This document shows positions 31,752 through 40,936 of a stretch of 40,970 bases of DNA, in pieces (the first letter of the stretch is position 1; every line of letters begins with the position of its first letter). Below the pieces are notes generated by a model, which had not been told where the DNA came from, ran no database searches, and saw nothing but the letters and a program-made list of their open reading frames with translations. Position numbers and translations under genes: made by a program. The stretch covers positions 1-40,970 of the forward strand of contig DPOU01000022.1 of the NCBI GenBank assembly GCA_003539625.1, in the 5' to 3' direction. The stretch comes from Acholeplasmatales bacterium (GTDB lineage: Bacteria; Bacillota_I; Bacilli_A; ML615J-28; CAG-313).

Positions 31752-34391
31752 CTATTTCAAATCCCAAGTTTCTCCATATTCTACATCACAAGCAAGTTTA
31801 ACACCAATTTGAACGGTATTTTCCATTGTTTCTTTGACAATTACTTTTACTGTTTCTAATTCTTCTTTTACAACGTCAACTATCAATTCATCGTGTACTT
31901 GCGCAACAATTTTACTTGCAAGTTTTGCTTCTTTCATTTTGTTATATACATTTATCATTGCAATCTTCATTACATCGGCAGCCGTACCTTGAATAGGTGC
32001 ATTCATTGAAGCACGTTCTGAGAACTTACGTAATGCAGCATTAGAACTATTTATTTCAGGCATATAACGTCTACGATTATATACTGTAATTGTATATCCC
32101 AATTCTTTAGTTTTACTAACACATTCATCTAAATAGTTTTTAATTTCTGGGTATATTTCAAAATATTTCTTTATGAATGCGGCGGCTTCATATGGCATAA
32201 TGTGAAGTTGTTCCGCTAATCCCCAATCACTTATTCCATATACAATACCAAAGTTTACCGCTTTTGCCATTCTTCTTTCTTCTTTAGTAACTTCATCAAT
32301 ATTTTTATTGAATACTTTTGAAGCTGTTGAAGCATGTAAATCAACATTATTATTGAAAGCATCTAACATATTACTACATTTTGATAATGTTGCTAAAATT
32401 CGAAGTTCTATTTGCGAATAATCGGCACTAACAAGCCATCCATCTTCATTACTTGGAACAAAGGCAGTCCTGATAATTCTTCCTTCTACGGTTCTAACAG
32501 GAATATTTTGAATATTTGGTTCAGTGGATGAAAGTCTTCCTGTTAATGTAAGTGCTTGTTTGAAAATGGTATGAACTTTCGGGTCTTCTTCAGAAGTTTC
32601 ATCAAGTAAACCAACTACATAAGTAGAATATAATTTAGCATATTTACGGTAATCTAAAACTAAATTGGCAATTGGATGTACTTTTGCAAGTTCTTCAAGA
32701 ACTTCAGCTGAAGTTGAATATCCTGTTTTAGTCTTTTTAGGCTTCCCAACTTTCATTTCTTCAAACAATACTACACCAAGCTGTTTTGGTGATGATACAT
32801 TAAATTCATGACCTGCCAGGGCAAAGATTGACTCTTCTGCTTTTTTTATTTCATCTTGCAAATATGTTCCAATTTCATTTAAACGATTACGATTTACTTT
32901 AAAGCCTTGCATTTCAATATCACCAAGAATAGGTGCTAATGGCAATTCAACTTCATAATACAATTTAGTTTGATCATTTGTTTTAATTTTTTCTTCAATT
33001 ATTTTGTGAGTAGCCAATAATAACTGGCATTTATCAATGGCATACTTTGCATATACTTCCTCATTAGGCACATCATAAGTAGCCTTTTTGCCATATATTT
33101 CTTCATGGAAAACTATATTAGTTTCAATAAATTTTTCAAAAATGCTTTTAACATCCATATTGCCATAACTTGGATTTACTACATAAGCACCAAGAATCAA
33201 ATCAAAAGCAAATTGTGAAATTTCTATGTTTTGATACTTTAACGAAACATAAGTCTTTTTACTGTCAATTGTTAAAATATTTTTGCTAAGAGTTAAAGCT
33301 TTTTTTAACTTATCATCTTTTAAATATTCCGCTTTTAAGTAGTAACCATTATTTTCACTAGCAATAGCAATTCCTAAAATATTAGCACGATGATAATTGT
33401 CACCATCTAGTTCTACCTCAAGTGCCACTTCATTACTACATTCTAATACTTTAATAGTTTCTTCTAATTCATTGAAATGGTAATTAACAATGTTTTCTTG
33501 TTTTTCTTTTTTCTCAACTTGTTTAAAATTCATTTTTTTCAAAAAAGATTGGAATTCAAGTTCTTCAAAAAAGCTATGTAATTCATTAAGATTTGGTCCA
33601 GCATATTCTAAATCATCAAAGCTATATTCAATTGGAGCATTAGTTGCAATGGTTGCTAACATTTTTGTTCTTTTGGCTATTTCTGCTTCATTTTTAACTG
33701 TTTCTTGTAATTTCCCTTTTAGTTCATCGACATGAGAAATTATATTTTCAATTGTTTGGTAACTCTCCAATAGCTTAACTGCTGTTTTTGGCCCAACGCC
33801 ACTTAAGCCAGGTAGATTATCAGAACTATCACCTATCAGTGCTTTGTAATCAGTCATTTGAGAAGCACTAAACCCCATTAAACTTGCAAAATTGTCTTTA
33901 TTATATTCTTCTAAATCACTAATGCCTTTCTTAGTTAAACAAACTTTAACATTGTCTCCTACTAATTGTAAAAGGTCTTTATCTCCAGAGATTATCATTA
34001 CTTCATCAAAACAATCTTTGGCTTTTTTTGACATTGTACCTATGATGTCATCTGCTTCAAACTCATCGAGTTCTAATCGTTTGATACCTAAAATATCAAT
34101 ATACTTTTTTATATATGGTATTTGCATAGCAAATTCTTCAGGCATTGGTTTTCTTCCACCTTTATAATCAGCATAAGCTTGGTGTCTAAAAGTTTTTTTG
34201 CCTTTATCAAATGCTACAAATATATGAGTAAGACCATCTATTGATAATATGCTATTCATCATATTAACAAAGCCATATACAGCATTAGTATACAATCCAT
34301 TACTAGTTTTCATTAGATTACCTGTATATGCGGTGGCATAATACGCTCTAAACATTATACTATTTCCGTCCAATAAAACAATTTTTCGCAT
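31752..34391 (-). CDS. polA: DNA polymerase I
   Basis: The 879-residue protein has a 5' nuclease domain (1-290, with KKTFRHQAYADYKGGRK and GDSSDNLPGLSGVGPKTA). A vestigial 3'-5' exonuclease domain follows, in which the segment VALEVELDGDNYHRA has lost the FDTET metal site as in Bacillus Pol I. The polymerase has motif A SADYSQIELRI, motif B RRMAKAVNFGIVYG and motif C QVHDELIVD (HDE at 833-835). It fills gaps and removes RNA primers and should lack proofreading. AGGAG precedes the ATG; mutM-coaE follows by 9 bases. Confidence 0.96.
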   Translation of the reverse strand: MRKIVLLDGNSIMFRAYYATAYTGNLMKTSNGLYTNAVYGFVNMMNSILSIDGLTHIFVAFDKGKKTFRHQAYADYKGGRKPMPEEFAMQIPYIKKYIDILGIKRLELDEFEADDIIGTMSKKAKDCFDEVMIISGDKDLLQLVGDNVKVCLTKKGISDLEEYNKDNFASLMGFSASQMTDYKALIGDSSDNLPGLSGVGPKTAVKLLESYQTIENIISHVDELKGKLQETVKNEAEIAKRTKMLATIATNAPIEYSFDDLEYAGPNLNELHSFFEELEFQSFLKKMNFKQVEKKEKQENIVNYHFNELEETIKVLECSNEVALEVELDGDNYHRANILGIAIASENNGYYLKAEYLKDDKLKKALTLSKNILTIDSKKTYVSLKYQNIEISQFAFDLILGAYVVNPSYGNMDVKSIFEKFIETNIVFHEEIYGKKATYDVPNEEVYAKYAIDKCQLLLATHKIIEEKIKTNDQTKLYYEVELPLAPILGDIEMQGFKVNRNRLNEIGTYLQDEIKKAEESIFALAGHEFNVSSPKQLGVVLFEEMKVGKPKKTKTGYSTSAEVLEELAKVHPIANLVLDYRKYAKLYSTYVVGLLDETSEEDPKVHTIFKQALTLTGRLSSTEPNIQNIPVRTVEGRIIRTAFVPSNEDGWLVSADYSQIELRILATLSKCSNMLDAFNNNVDLHASTASKVFNKNIDEVTKEERRMAKAVNFGIVYGISDWGLAEQLHIMPYEAAAFIKKYFEIYPEIKNYLDECVSKTKELGYTITVYNRRRYMPEINSSNAALRKFSERASMNAPIQGTAADVMKIAMINVYNKMKEAKLASKIVAQVHDELIVDVVKEELETVKVIVKETMENTVQIGVKLACDVEYGETWDLK

Positions 34392-34513
34392 ACATTACTC
34401 CTATTTATTATTTTTTTGCTTATTTTTATTTTACCACATTTCAACAAAAAAATATAGAATATTAATACTTTTTTTAATAAATAATAATTATGAATTATAT
34501 GGGAGGTATTTTT

Positions 34514-35323
34514 ATGAATAAATTTAAAATTAAACATTTTCTGCTTTTGATGGTTTTGTCACAAATTTTATTTACCACTAGCTTTACTAACTGTAACAAT
34601 GATTCTTTTTTAAAAGAATTAAAAGAACATCCTAGTTTTGAAATGGAAAAGTATTCCTTATATTATACAGAATATCAAAATAACCATAATTTAATTTACA
34701 CTCTTAATAAAGTTAACTATCCTAACTTTTATGAAAATAGCATTACTTCTCCTGCTTTTTATTTCAGTGATAAAACTGGTAATAGTTTCCCTTTTGTTAA
34801 CAAAACATACTATTTATCTAAAGATTTCATACCCGACAATTTAGTATTGGTAGATTTACCAAAAATAAACAGAGTTAATCAACAAATGTTAATAGAACAA
34901 AACACATTAGAAAACTATCATAAGTTATATGAAGAACTGGTAAATCAAGGTTTAGAGTTAGTCATTTTTTCTGCGTACCGATCATACAATTATCAAATAG
35001 GTATTTTTCAAAATGCCAAAAATAAAAGTTATGTAGCACTGCCTGGTCATTCTGAACATCAAACTGGTTTTGCCCTAGATGTTTCAAGATTAGACATTGG
35101 ATTAACTGAATATTTTGAAAACACTTATGAGTTTGAATATCTTATTAATAATGCTCATAAATATGGTTTTATATTGCGTTACCCTAAAGGAAAAGAAAAT
35201 ATTACCGGTTATAGTTATGAACCATGGCATTTCCGCTTTGTTGGAAAAGAAATTGCCACCTTTATATATAATAATAATCTAACATTAGAAGAATATATTT
35301 ATCAATATGTTGAATTAAATTAG
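34514..35323 (+). CDS. D-alanyl-D-alanine carboxypeptidase, VanY-like (peptidase M15B)
   Basis: With the ATG at 34514, preceded by GGGAGG, the protein has 269 residues and a signal peptide (NKFKIKHFLLLMVLSQILF). The zinc metallopeptidase motifs are SAYRSYNYQ, PGHSEHQTGFALDVS (His and Asp ligands) and EPWHFRF (last His with Trp). It trims the terminal D-Ala of peptidoglycan stem peptides outside the membrane. No van regulatory genes are nearby, so a housekeeping role is likelier than vancomycin resistance. It is the first of only two plus-strand genes, divergent from polA. Confidence 0.92.
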   Translation: MNKFKIKHFLLLMVLSQILFTTSFTNCNNDSFLKELKEHPSFEMEKYSLYYTEYQNNHNLIYTLNKVNYPNFYENSITSPAFYFSDKTGNSFPFVNKTYYLSKDFIPDNLVLVDLPKINRVNQQMLIEQNTLENYHKLYEELVNQGLELVIFSAYRSYNYQIGIFQNAKNKSYVALPGHSEHQTGFALDVSRLDIGLTEYFENTYEFEYLINNAHKYGFILRYPKGKENITGYSYEPWHFRFVGKEIATFIYNNNLTLEEYIYQYVELN

Positions 35324-35372
35324 CACTTTTTTTGACAATATTCATATTATATAATAAGGAAGGAGTTTTAGG

Positions 35373-35600
35373 ATGTATCAAAATTATTTTTCTTATCAAC
35401 AACAACCAACCCGTTTATGGCTACCTATACTTGCAGGAGCAGCAATCATTACTGCACCATTTTGGCTAGGTGGAAGAAATAATTGTTGTAATAATAACCA
35501 ACCAAATTATATGATGTATCAACAACCAGTACCATACTCTTATCCACAGCCATATCCGTACCCATACCCATATCCTTATCCTGTATCTTCAACAATCTAG
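35373..35600 (+). CDS. Pro/Tyr-repeat mini-protein with one membrane segment
   Basis: The 75-residue protein has a short hydrophobic segment (LWLPILAGAAIITAPFWLGG), the pair CC in an Asn-rich stretch, and a C-terminal PYPYPYPYPYP repeat. AAGGAAGGAG precedes the ATG. Upstream, TTGACA (35332-35337) and TATAAT (35350-35355) are only 12 bases apart, too close for a normal promoter, so it may be read through from the carboxypeptidase. Its composition recalls small spore-coat or surface proteins, but the function is unknown. A terminator follows the stop. Confidence 0.7.
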   Translation: MYQNYFSYQQQPTRLWLPILAGAAIITAPFWLGGRNNCCNNNQPNYMMYQQPVPYSYPQPYPYPYPYPYPVSSTI

Positions 35601-35606
35601 TGTATT

Positions 35607-35634
35607 AAAAAAGCGTTTAATTAAACGCTTTTTT
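35607..35634. terminator. bidirectional terminator
   Basis: A 28-base perfect palindrome (AAAAAAGCGTTTAA joined to its complement) serves both the plus-strand mini-protein gene and the minus-strand methyltransferase, whose stop it touches. Confidence 0.92.
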
Positions 35635-38281
35635 ACTTTAATTTGTAATATAAATGATTATTTAAATAATTAGTTTTTATCCCTTTTTCTTTATCTATAA
35701 TATCTTTCAAAGTATGGTAGTAACCTATTTTTAATTTATCATCAATTGCCTTATACCAATATATAGGTAAATTATTATAATCATTTAAATGATACTTCCA
35801 AAATCTATTTGTTAAATAACTATTTAAATCCTTTCCTAAATATGTTTCTATTTCTTTAGTGGCACTATCACCAAAATAAATTGTTAAAATTTTTCTAATC
35901 TCATCTTCAATTATTTCAATGTCAACATATTCTTTGTTATTAATAACTAATTCATAATTATCTACATTATATCTATTAAAAACGACACCAACTACAAATG
36001 AGATTACTTCTTCAATAATTTCGAATGCACTTTTTTTAGAAATTGTTTTTAACTTTCTAGGTGGATTAAAGCCATAGATTTGGTTAAATATTAAATTTAC
36101 TTCTTCTTCCAAATTCATTATTTCTTCATTTATATTTGCTAGATTGTTAATATAATCGTTTATTGCATTACTTAAGGTTGAATATTTTTTCTTAAATATG
36201 GGATGTTTACTAAAATTCCATGATGTTTCTTTTGTTTCATCTATATAATAAGCTAATTGAATCAACCTTTTAACCTTGGTATCAATTTCATCTTTTCTAC
36301 TTTCATCAAAGACAAAAGGCAAACTAGCCACATTACCTATTTGAAAGTTGACCGTTGGAGCAAGGATTGACAAATAGTAGAATGCAACATCACTAGAAAG
36401 GAATCCTAAGACATAGTTTATTTTATCTTTTTCGATAAATAAGGATGAACCAGATACATCAAAAACATAACCTTGTTCTTTGTATCTAACATTAAAACTA
36501 TTGAAACCAAACAATGACCAAGTTATACCTTCTTTAAAATAAAAACTTTTAGATGGTAAATGATTACCTTGTCTATTTAAAATATCATATGATGCTTTAT
36601 CAAATTTAATAATATCTTTACTACTTGCATACCACTTAGTTTGATCCCCACCTTTGTTATATGGAGCGTACAATTTACCCGAATTAATAAATTCATTAAT
36701 ATTGTTATAATTAAAGCCAATTTCTTCTTTTGGAACTTCATACCATTTTTTTAAAAACATCGCATTATTCCCGGTTGCCAGTCCTTGTCTTATTTCACTC
36801 ACTTTTGATAGTTTTGGAGCCTTCAATAATAATTCATAAGCTGTTTCATCGATCCAGTAAATAAAAGGGCTATCTGGAACGTTTAAAAATTCTTTTTGAT
36901 TAATATAGTAATAGTTATCTTGGTTGTTTAATTCAATTGCTTTTTGCCTTATATCATCGTATTCTGTCAATTTAATGAATAAAGTTGGTTTGTTGGGTAA
37001 AACATTTTGAATTACAAAACTACAAGCTAAAGCATTGTAAGCATTTAGGTTTTCAAAAGTATTTTTGCCAAGATGTATAAGTGAATTAATTTGGTATTTA
37101 TTTAATATGTACTTTCTCAAACTTGCAAATGATTTAATAAACATCCATGTATGTAAAGTTATCATTGCTAGATAACCGCCAGTTTTTATCATCTTTAATA
37201 ATCTTTCAATGAATGCCGCATATAATTCAGATTTACCCAATTTATATTCATCATTTAAATACTCACGCAACTCATCAGGTAACATTTTTCTTCCCATATA
37301 TGGAGGATTAGTTAAAATTATGTCATATTTTAAATTTAACAATTGTGCTATTTTTAAAAAATAGTAGTATTTATCGTTAGTATTTATTTTTTGTTCTAAA
37401 TAATCATAATCTAAATTGTCAGTTTTAATTAAACTACCCTTTAGCCCTGCTCCTTTAAACGCCTCTAACATGTCATTAATCTTAACATTAGTAGTATATT
37501 CTAAATCATCACTACTTTTTATTAGATAAAAATTAGGTAGAGTATAGTACTCTTTAGATAAAAATTCTGGATTGTATTGAAGAGCTTTTAAAACAAAAAT
37601 GAATTTAGCCAGTTTAACTGCCATTTCATCAATATCAAAACCATACAAATGTTTATAAATATTGCTGATGGTGTTCTTTTCTATTCTTTGATACTTTTTA
37701 CTGATTAATTCTTCAACTATAACTAATAAAATATTACCAGTACCTAAACACGGATCTAATATTTTATATTCTTTAGATAAATTATTACTAAGTACTGTGT
37801 TTTTAGCCATATACTCACTAACCATTTTAGGTGTAAATATTTGGGTTGTCGCAAAAATATTTTCTTCATTTACTTCAACATCAATATTTCGATTAGTCGA
37901 TGTAAAAATAATAAAGCGCTCATAATCACGATAGTCTTCTTGGATTTGACCCAATAATTCAATGTTAGTATTTTGATTAATTTCCTCTTTTAGTTTTTCA
38001 ATTATTTTTGAATCATAAAAATCATTAGGATAATTATCAATTAATTCTTTCAAATCATCATTAAAGATTCCAGGCATCAGTCCATTTTGTAAATTGCAAA
38101 GACTAATTATTTCTTCTTTTTTATAATCATTTAAAATAAAAGGCTTAATTTGTTTAGCATTTAAGAATTCAAGTGTAATAATTCTTATAAACCATTTTTC
38201 AATTATTTCTTTTTTATTTATTTCTAAATGCAATTTATCATATATAGTGCTGGCTAATGTATTAGGATTTCTAACACTCAT
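35633..38281 (-). CDS. adenine-specific DNA methyltransferase, PglX/type IIG-like, orphan
   Basis: The 882-residue protein has a gamma-class N6-adenine methyltransferase core: motif I DPCLGTG (176-182, with the usual Ala-Cys-Gly-Ser changed to Cys-Leu-Gly-Thr) and motif IV NPPY (325-328), then GKSELYAAFIERLLKMIKTG and TWMFIKSFASLRKYIL. The region after 490 (RQGLATGNNAMFLKKWYEV, then a TSWNFSKHP segment) matches PglX of BREX systems and related type IIG enzymes. PglX is usually about 1,100-1,200 residues. The N-terminus shows no PD-(D/E)xK nuclease motif. No other BREX gene (brxA-C, pglZ, brxL) is nearby. GAGGTG precedes the ATG. Confidence 0.88.
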   Translation of the reverse strand: MSVRNPNTLASTIYDKLHLEINKKEIIEKWFIRIITLEFLNAKQIKPFILNDYKKEEIISLCNLQNGLMPGIFNDDLKELIDNYPNDFYDSKIIEKLKEEINQNTNIELLGQIQEDYRDYERFIIFTSTNRNIDVEVNEENIFATTQIFTPKMVSEYMAKNTVLSNNLSKEYKILDPCLGTGNILLVIVEELISKKYQRIEKNTISNIYKHLYGFDIDEMAVKLAKFIFVLKALQYNPEFLSKEYYTLPNFYLIKSSDDLEYTTNVKINDMLEAFKGAGLKGSLIKTDNLDYDYLEQKINTNDKYYYFLKIAQLLNLKYDIILTNPPYMGRKMLPDELREYLNDEYKLGKSELYAAFIERLLKMIKTGGYLAMITLHTWMFIKSFASLRKYILNKYQINSLIHLGKNTFENLNAYNALACSFVIQNVLPNKPTLFIKLTEYDDIRQKAIELNNQDNYYYINQKEFLNVPDSPFIYWIDETAYELLLKAPKLSKVSEIRQGLATGNNAMFLKKWYEVPKEEIGFNYNNINEFINSGKLYAPYNKGGDQTKWYASSKDIIKFDKASYDILNRQGNHLPSKSFYFKEGITWSLFGFNSFNVRYKEQGYVFDVSGSSLFIEKDKINYVLGFLSSDVAFYYLSILAPTVNFQIGNVASLPFVFDESRKDEIDTKVKRLIQLAYYIDETKETSWNFSKHPIFKKKYSTLSNAINDYINNLANINEEIMNLEEEVNLIFNQIYGFNPPRKLKTISKKSAFEIIEEVISFVVGVVFNRYNVDNYELVINNKEYVDIEIIEDEIRKILTIYFGDSATKEIETYLGKDLNSYLTNRFWKYHLNDYNNLPIYWYKAIDDKLKIGYYHTLKDIIDKEKGIKTNYLNNHLYYKLK

Positions 38282-38319
38282 TTTTTCACCTCTTTCATTA
38301 TATTATAAAAAAGAAAGAA

Positions 38320-38336
38320 AAAGGTCTATGACCTTT
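38320..38336 (-). terminator. terminator after the speD-lipoprotein genes
   Basis: A 7-bp stem AAAGGTC (38320-38326) with 38330-38336 over a 3-base loop is followed on the minus strand by UUUCUUUCUUUUUU. It lies directly after the lipoprotein stop. Two overlapping TATAAT boxes (38297-38302 and 38302-38307) follow it and may start the methyltransferase transcript. Confidence 0.8.
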
Positions 38337-38341
38337 GACCT

Positions 38342-39229
38342 TTATTCTATTTCTTTAAAAGTAATAACAAGTTGTTTTGAAAAGCCTGAGAATTCAAGCG
38401 TAACTTGTAGTGACTTCCCATTGGTTGCAACGAATTTACCATATCCTTCTTCGTTATAGACTTCTAAAACATCAATGAAACCATCTTCTTTTATATCATT
38501 AACTATTTCTTCATATATCGCGCTACCGATATTGTTATATACTAAATTTAAACCATCCTCATTTTCATATCCAACAAGAAATTTACCATATTCTATTTCT
38601 CTTACATTTTTTAAATATGGATGATCACTTGGCCAACTAGAATAGTTATTCACTTTAATCAATTGATATGCTTCATAAGTGCTTATATCGGCAGTTTTAG
38701 TATAGCTTTTTACTTCAATAATTGATGTTCCTTCAACTGCCTTAACACATATTAAATCATCCTCAACAACATAAAAGTTTTTTGAGTCTTTTTTGATTAT
38801 TTCAACAGTGTAGTCCCCTAAAGTTTGATGTGGTGTTCTTGTATATGAATCATCAACAGTATTAAGATACCCAACCATTATAGTTCTTATCATATTTTGT
38901 ATCTTGGTCTTATTGTTATTGCCTTCGCTGTCATATTGTTTTGTTTCATTTTTAGTATTTAAAGTATACCATTTTTGATCACTTTCTTGATATAAGTAGT
39001 AATCTTCATTTATATTATACAATAAGCCATTTTTACTATTAATGATAAAATATTCTGTAACTTTATCTTTATTAGTTATTGTAAAATTTATTGTATACTC
39101 TTCAAAGTTTTTCATTATTTCATCGGCTTTTGAAGGAGTATTAGTATTTTTATCCTCCTTACAAGACTTTTTACATCCCGTAAATAACAGTAGTGTTATT
39201 ATTAAAATTAATATTAATTTTTTTCTCAT
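38342..39229 (-). CDS. lipoprotein, unknown function
   Basis: The 295-residue protein has a type II signal peptide with lipobox LFTGC (Cys at about 19), a Lys/Asn/Thr-rich linker and a mature domain of about 250 residues predicted as mainly beta. The repeated tests of 'value in context' type segments (EYTINFTITNKDKVTEYF, YTVEIIKKDSKNFYV) suggest a beta-sheet carrier similar to LolA/LppX-like folds, but this is only an impression. It starts 1 base after speD and is co-transcribed with it. The function is unknown. Confidence 0.7.
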   Translation of the reverse strand: MRKKLILILIITLLLFTGCKKSCKEDKNTNTPSKADEIMKNFEEYTINFTITNKDKVTEYFIINSKNGLLYNINEDYYLYQESDQKWYTLNTKNETKQYDSEGNNNKTKIQNMIRTIMVGYLNTVDDSYTRTPHQTLGDYTVEIIKKDSKNFYVVEDDLICVKAVEGTSIIEVKSYTKTADISTYEAYQLIKVNNYSSWPSDHPYLKNVREIEYGKFLVGYENEDGLNLVYNNIGSAIYEEIVNDIKEDGFIDVLEVYNEEGYGKFVATNGKSLQVTLEFSGFSKQLVITFKEIE

Positions 39230-39230
39230 A

Positions 39231-40028
39231 CTATCTTATATTTCTTTGCCACATAGATGATATTTGTTTCATTGGTTCTGGTTCTATCATCGTATTTGTT
39301 TTATGTTTAGTTCCTCTAACAACTAGTTCATTAGAAATTACTTCACCCAATTTACAAATAAATGATTCTACTTTAGAATAATCAAAAGCTGCACAAGAGA
39401 AGATATCAAAATAAGCATGCTTTTTTTGGTAATCATAATGAATTGAAATATGACTTTGGGCAATTATAATTATTCCTGATAAGAAATTAGAATTTTCTAC
39501 CTTATCTTTTATAACATATGGTCTAGTTATTGGATCCATATTTATTTGGTAAACAAATTCATCTAGGAAGTCAAAGCATTCCTCCATAGTTAAATCTTTT
39601 TTCATTTTTATTTCTGCCAAATAGTGAGGTCCAAAATTATTGTTTGGATCAAATGGCAATTCAATTTCTTCAAATTTTCGTCGATCACTAGTTGAAACTG
39701 TACTTATATTAATATTAAAAGGTAAGAATTTTTGTAATAAACCAACTAATAATTCTGAATCAAAATCTTTTACTGAGAAAACATCAACAAAGTAGCACTC
39801 TCTTAAAGGAAAAGTATGAATTGTAATATGACCACCTTTTAACAACAAAAATGCACTAACGCCAATGTCTTCTTTTACACTTCCATAATAATATGGTATC
39901 AAATAAGGTGTAGCAATTGGATCAAGATTTAAATTATATGCTATTTTATTTAAAGTATCGTTAATATAAACTAAGTTTTCTAAACTATGATTTTTACTTC
40001 CGTAACAATCTATCATTGTGTGTTTCAT
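39231..40028 (-). CDS. tandem SpeD-like protein (AdoMet decarboxylase family; substrate uncertain)
   Basis: The 265 residues hold two SpeD-like halves. The C-terminal half (about 133-240) keeps the family residues: the Ser that becomes the pyruvoyl group in AQSHISIH (S192), H197 and the Cys of DIFSC (C212). The N-terminal half (1-115) has the same fold pattern but GGH in place of the Ser (65-67) and Val in place of the Cys (V86); it keeps HITIHTFP. So one half appears catalytic and the other dead. It would make either decarboxy-AdoMet for spermidine, or, as reported for some SpeD homologues, agmatine or putrescine from arginine or ornithine. GAGGG precedes the ATG; agmatinase is 14 bases upstream. 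Confidence 0.8.
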   Translation of the reverse strand: MKHTMIDCYGSKNHSLENLVYINDTLNKIAYNLNLDPIATPYLIPYYYGSVKEDIGVSAFLLLKGGHITIHTFPLRECYFVDVFSVKDFDSELLVGLLQKFLPFNINISTVSTSDRRKFEEIELPFDPNNNFGPHYLAEIKMKKDLTMEECFDFLDEFVYQINMDPITRPYVIKDKVENSNFLSGIIIIAQSHISIHYDYQKKHAYFDIFSCAAFDYSKVESFICKLGEVISNELVVRGTKHKTNTMIEPEPMKQISSMWQRNIR

Positions 40029-40042
40029 GTTTTTTCCCTCTT

Positions 40043-40936
40043 CTATTTTTTCAGAAATTTTTGATATATTATTTCATATATTAATTTTAAACCAAGCCAT
40101 GATGTGATATCGTTACAATCAAGTTTTGGTGATATTTCAACTAAATCCATGGCTTTTATGTCTAGTTCTTTAAATGCTAATGTTAAAAATTCTCGCATTT
40201 GTAATGGCGTTAATCCAAATGTTTCTGGAGTACCAGTACCAGGAGCATAACTTGGATCGATTGCGTCAATATCAAATGATAGATAGAAAACAGCATTACT
40301 ATCATAACGATTTTTAATTTTTTCAACAACCTTTTGATAACCCAATTCTCTAAACATATCAGCAGTTATTACATTAAGTTCTGGATGTTCATGATAAAAT
40401 TTTACTTCACCATCTTCATAGCTTCTAATTCCAACCATATTAATATCGCCTACTTGATATCCATTATCTAAAGCACGACGATTGGGACATGCATGACTCA
40501 TATTGCTACCCATATATTCATCAAGAATATCCATGTGCGCATCAATATGAATAATAACTGGATGTTTATCTAAATTATGGTATTTTTCATAAAACGCTTT
40601 TTCAAGGGGAACACTTATTGAATGATCGCCACCAAAGAATAAAACGAATTTATCTAATTTTAGCATTTCCTTTGCTTTTTCTTCTAATTCTTGGTAAAAG
40701 CTGGCAATACCATTTTTTGGTGAAACATCACAATAATCATAAATTTTAATATCTGATAATAAATGAAAATTTGCATCATAGCATGGAAGATAGCTTGATA
40801 ATTCACGTAATCGTTTAGGAGCTTCACTAGTTCCGCTTCCACAAGAACAGCTTAAATCATAACTTGCACTACCAAGTAAAATATCAGCTTCATTTATATT
40901 TTTTGTTAACATTTCTCTAAAATGGGGATATTTCAT
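40043..40936 (-). CDS. speB: agmatinase/arginase-family ureohydrolase
   Basis: The 297-residue dinuclear manganese enzyme shows GGDHSIS (H105), IHIDAHMDI (D132, H134, D136) and SFDIDAIDPSYAPGTG (D222, D224), the ligands of the family. SNMSHACPNRRALDNG matches agmatinases better than arginases. Agmatinase converts agmatine to putrescine and urea. AGGAG precedes the ATG. It is directly followed by the tandem SpeD-like gene, so the pair belongs to polyamine synthesis. The 34 bases upstream, at the window edge, show no complete promoter. Confidence 0.9.
   Translation of the reverse strand: MKYPHFREMLTKNINEADILLGSASYDLSCSCGSGTSEAPKRLRELSSYLPCYDANFHLLSDIKIYDYCDVSPKNGIASFYQELEEKAKEMLKLDKFVLFFGGDHSISVPLEKAFYEKYHNLDKHPVIIHIDAHMDILDEYMGSNMSHACPNRRALDNGYQVGDINMVGIRSYEDGEVKFYHEHPELNVITADMFRELGYQKVVEKIKNRYDSNAVFYLSFDIDAIDPSYAPGTGTPETFGLTPLQMREFLTLAFKELDIKAMDLVEISPKLDCNDITSWLGLKLIYEIIYQKFLKK

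Noticed and set aside
31752..34391. Loss of the proofreading motif in polA as a novelty
   Set aside because: The same loss is known for Bacillus and Geobacillus DNA polymerase I, so it is ordinary for this group.
34514..35323. Vancomycin-resistance vanY cluster
   Set aside because: There are no vanRS, vanHAX or related genes; M15B carboxypeptidases are common housekeeping enzymes.
2235..40936. Mycoplasma-type code with TGA read as tryptophan
   Set aside because: uppS, feoA and other genes end cleanly at TGA with the next gene following, and tryptophan is TGG in the conserved motifs.
35633..40936. BREX or other multi-gene defence island around the methyltransferase
   Set aside because: The neighbours are a carboxypeptidase, a mini-protein, a lipoprotein and polyamine enzymes; no BREX or restriction partner is seen.
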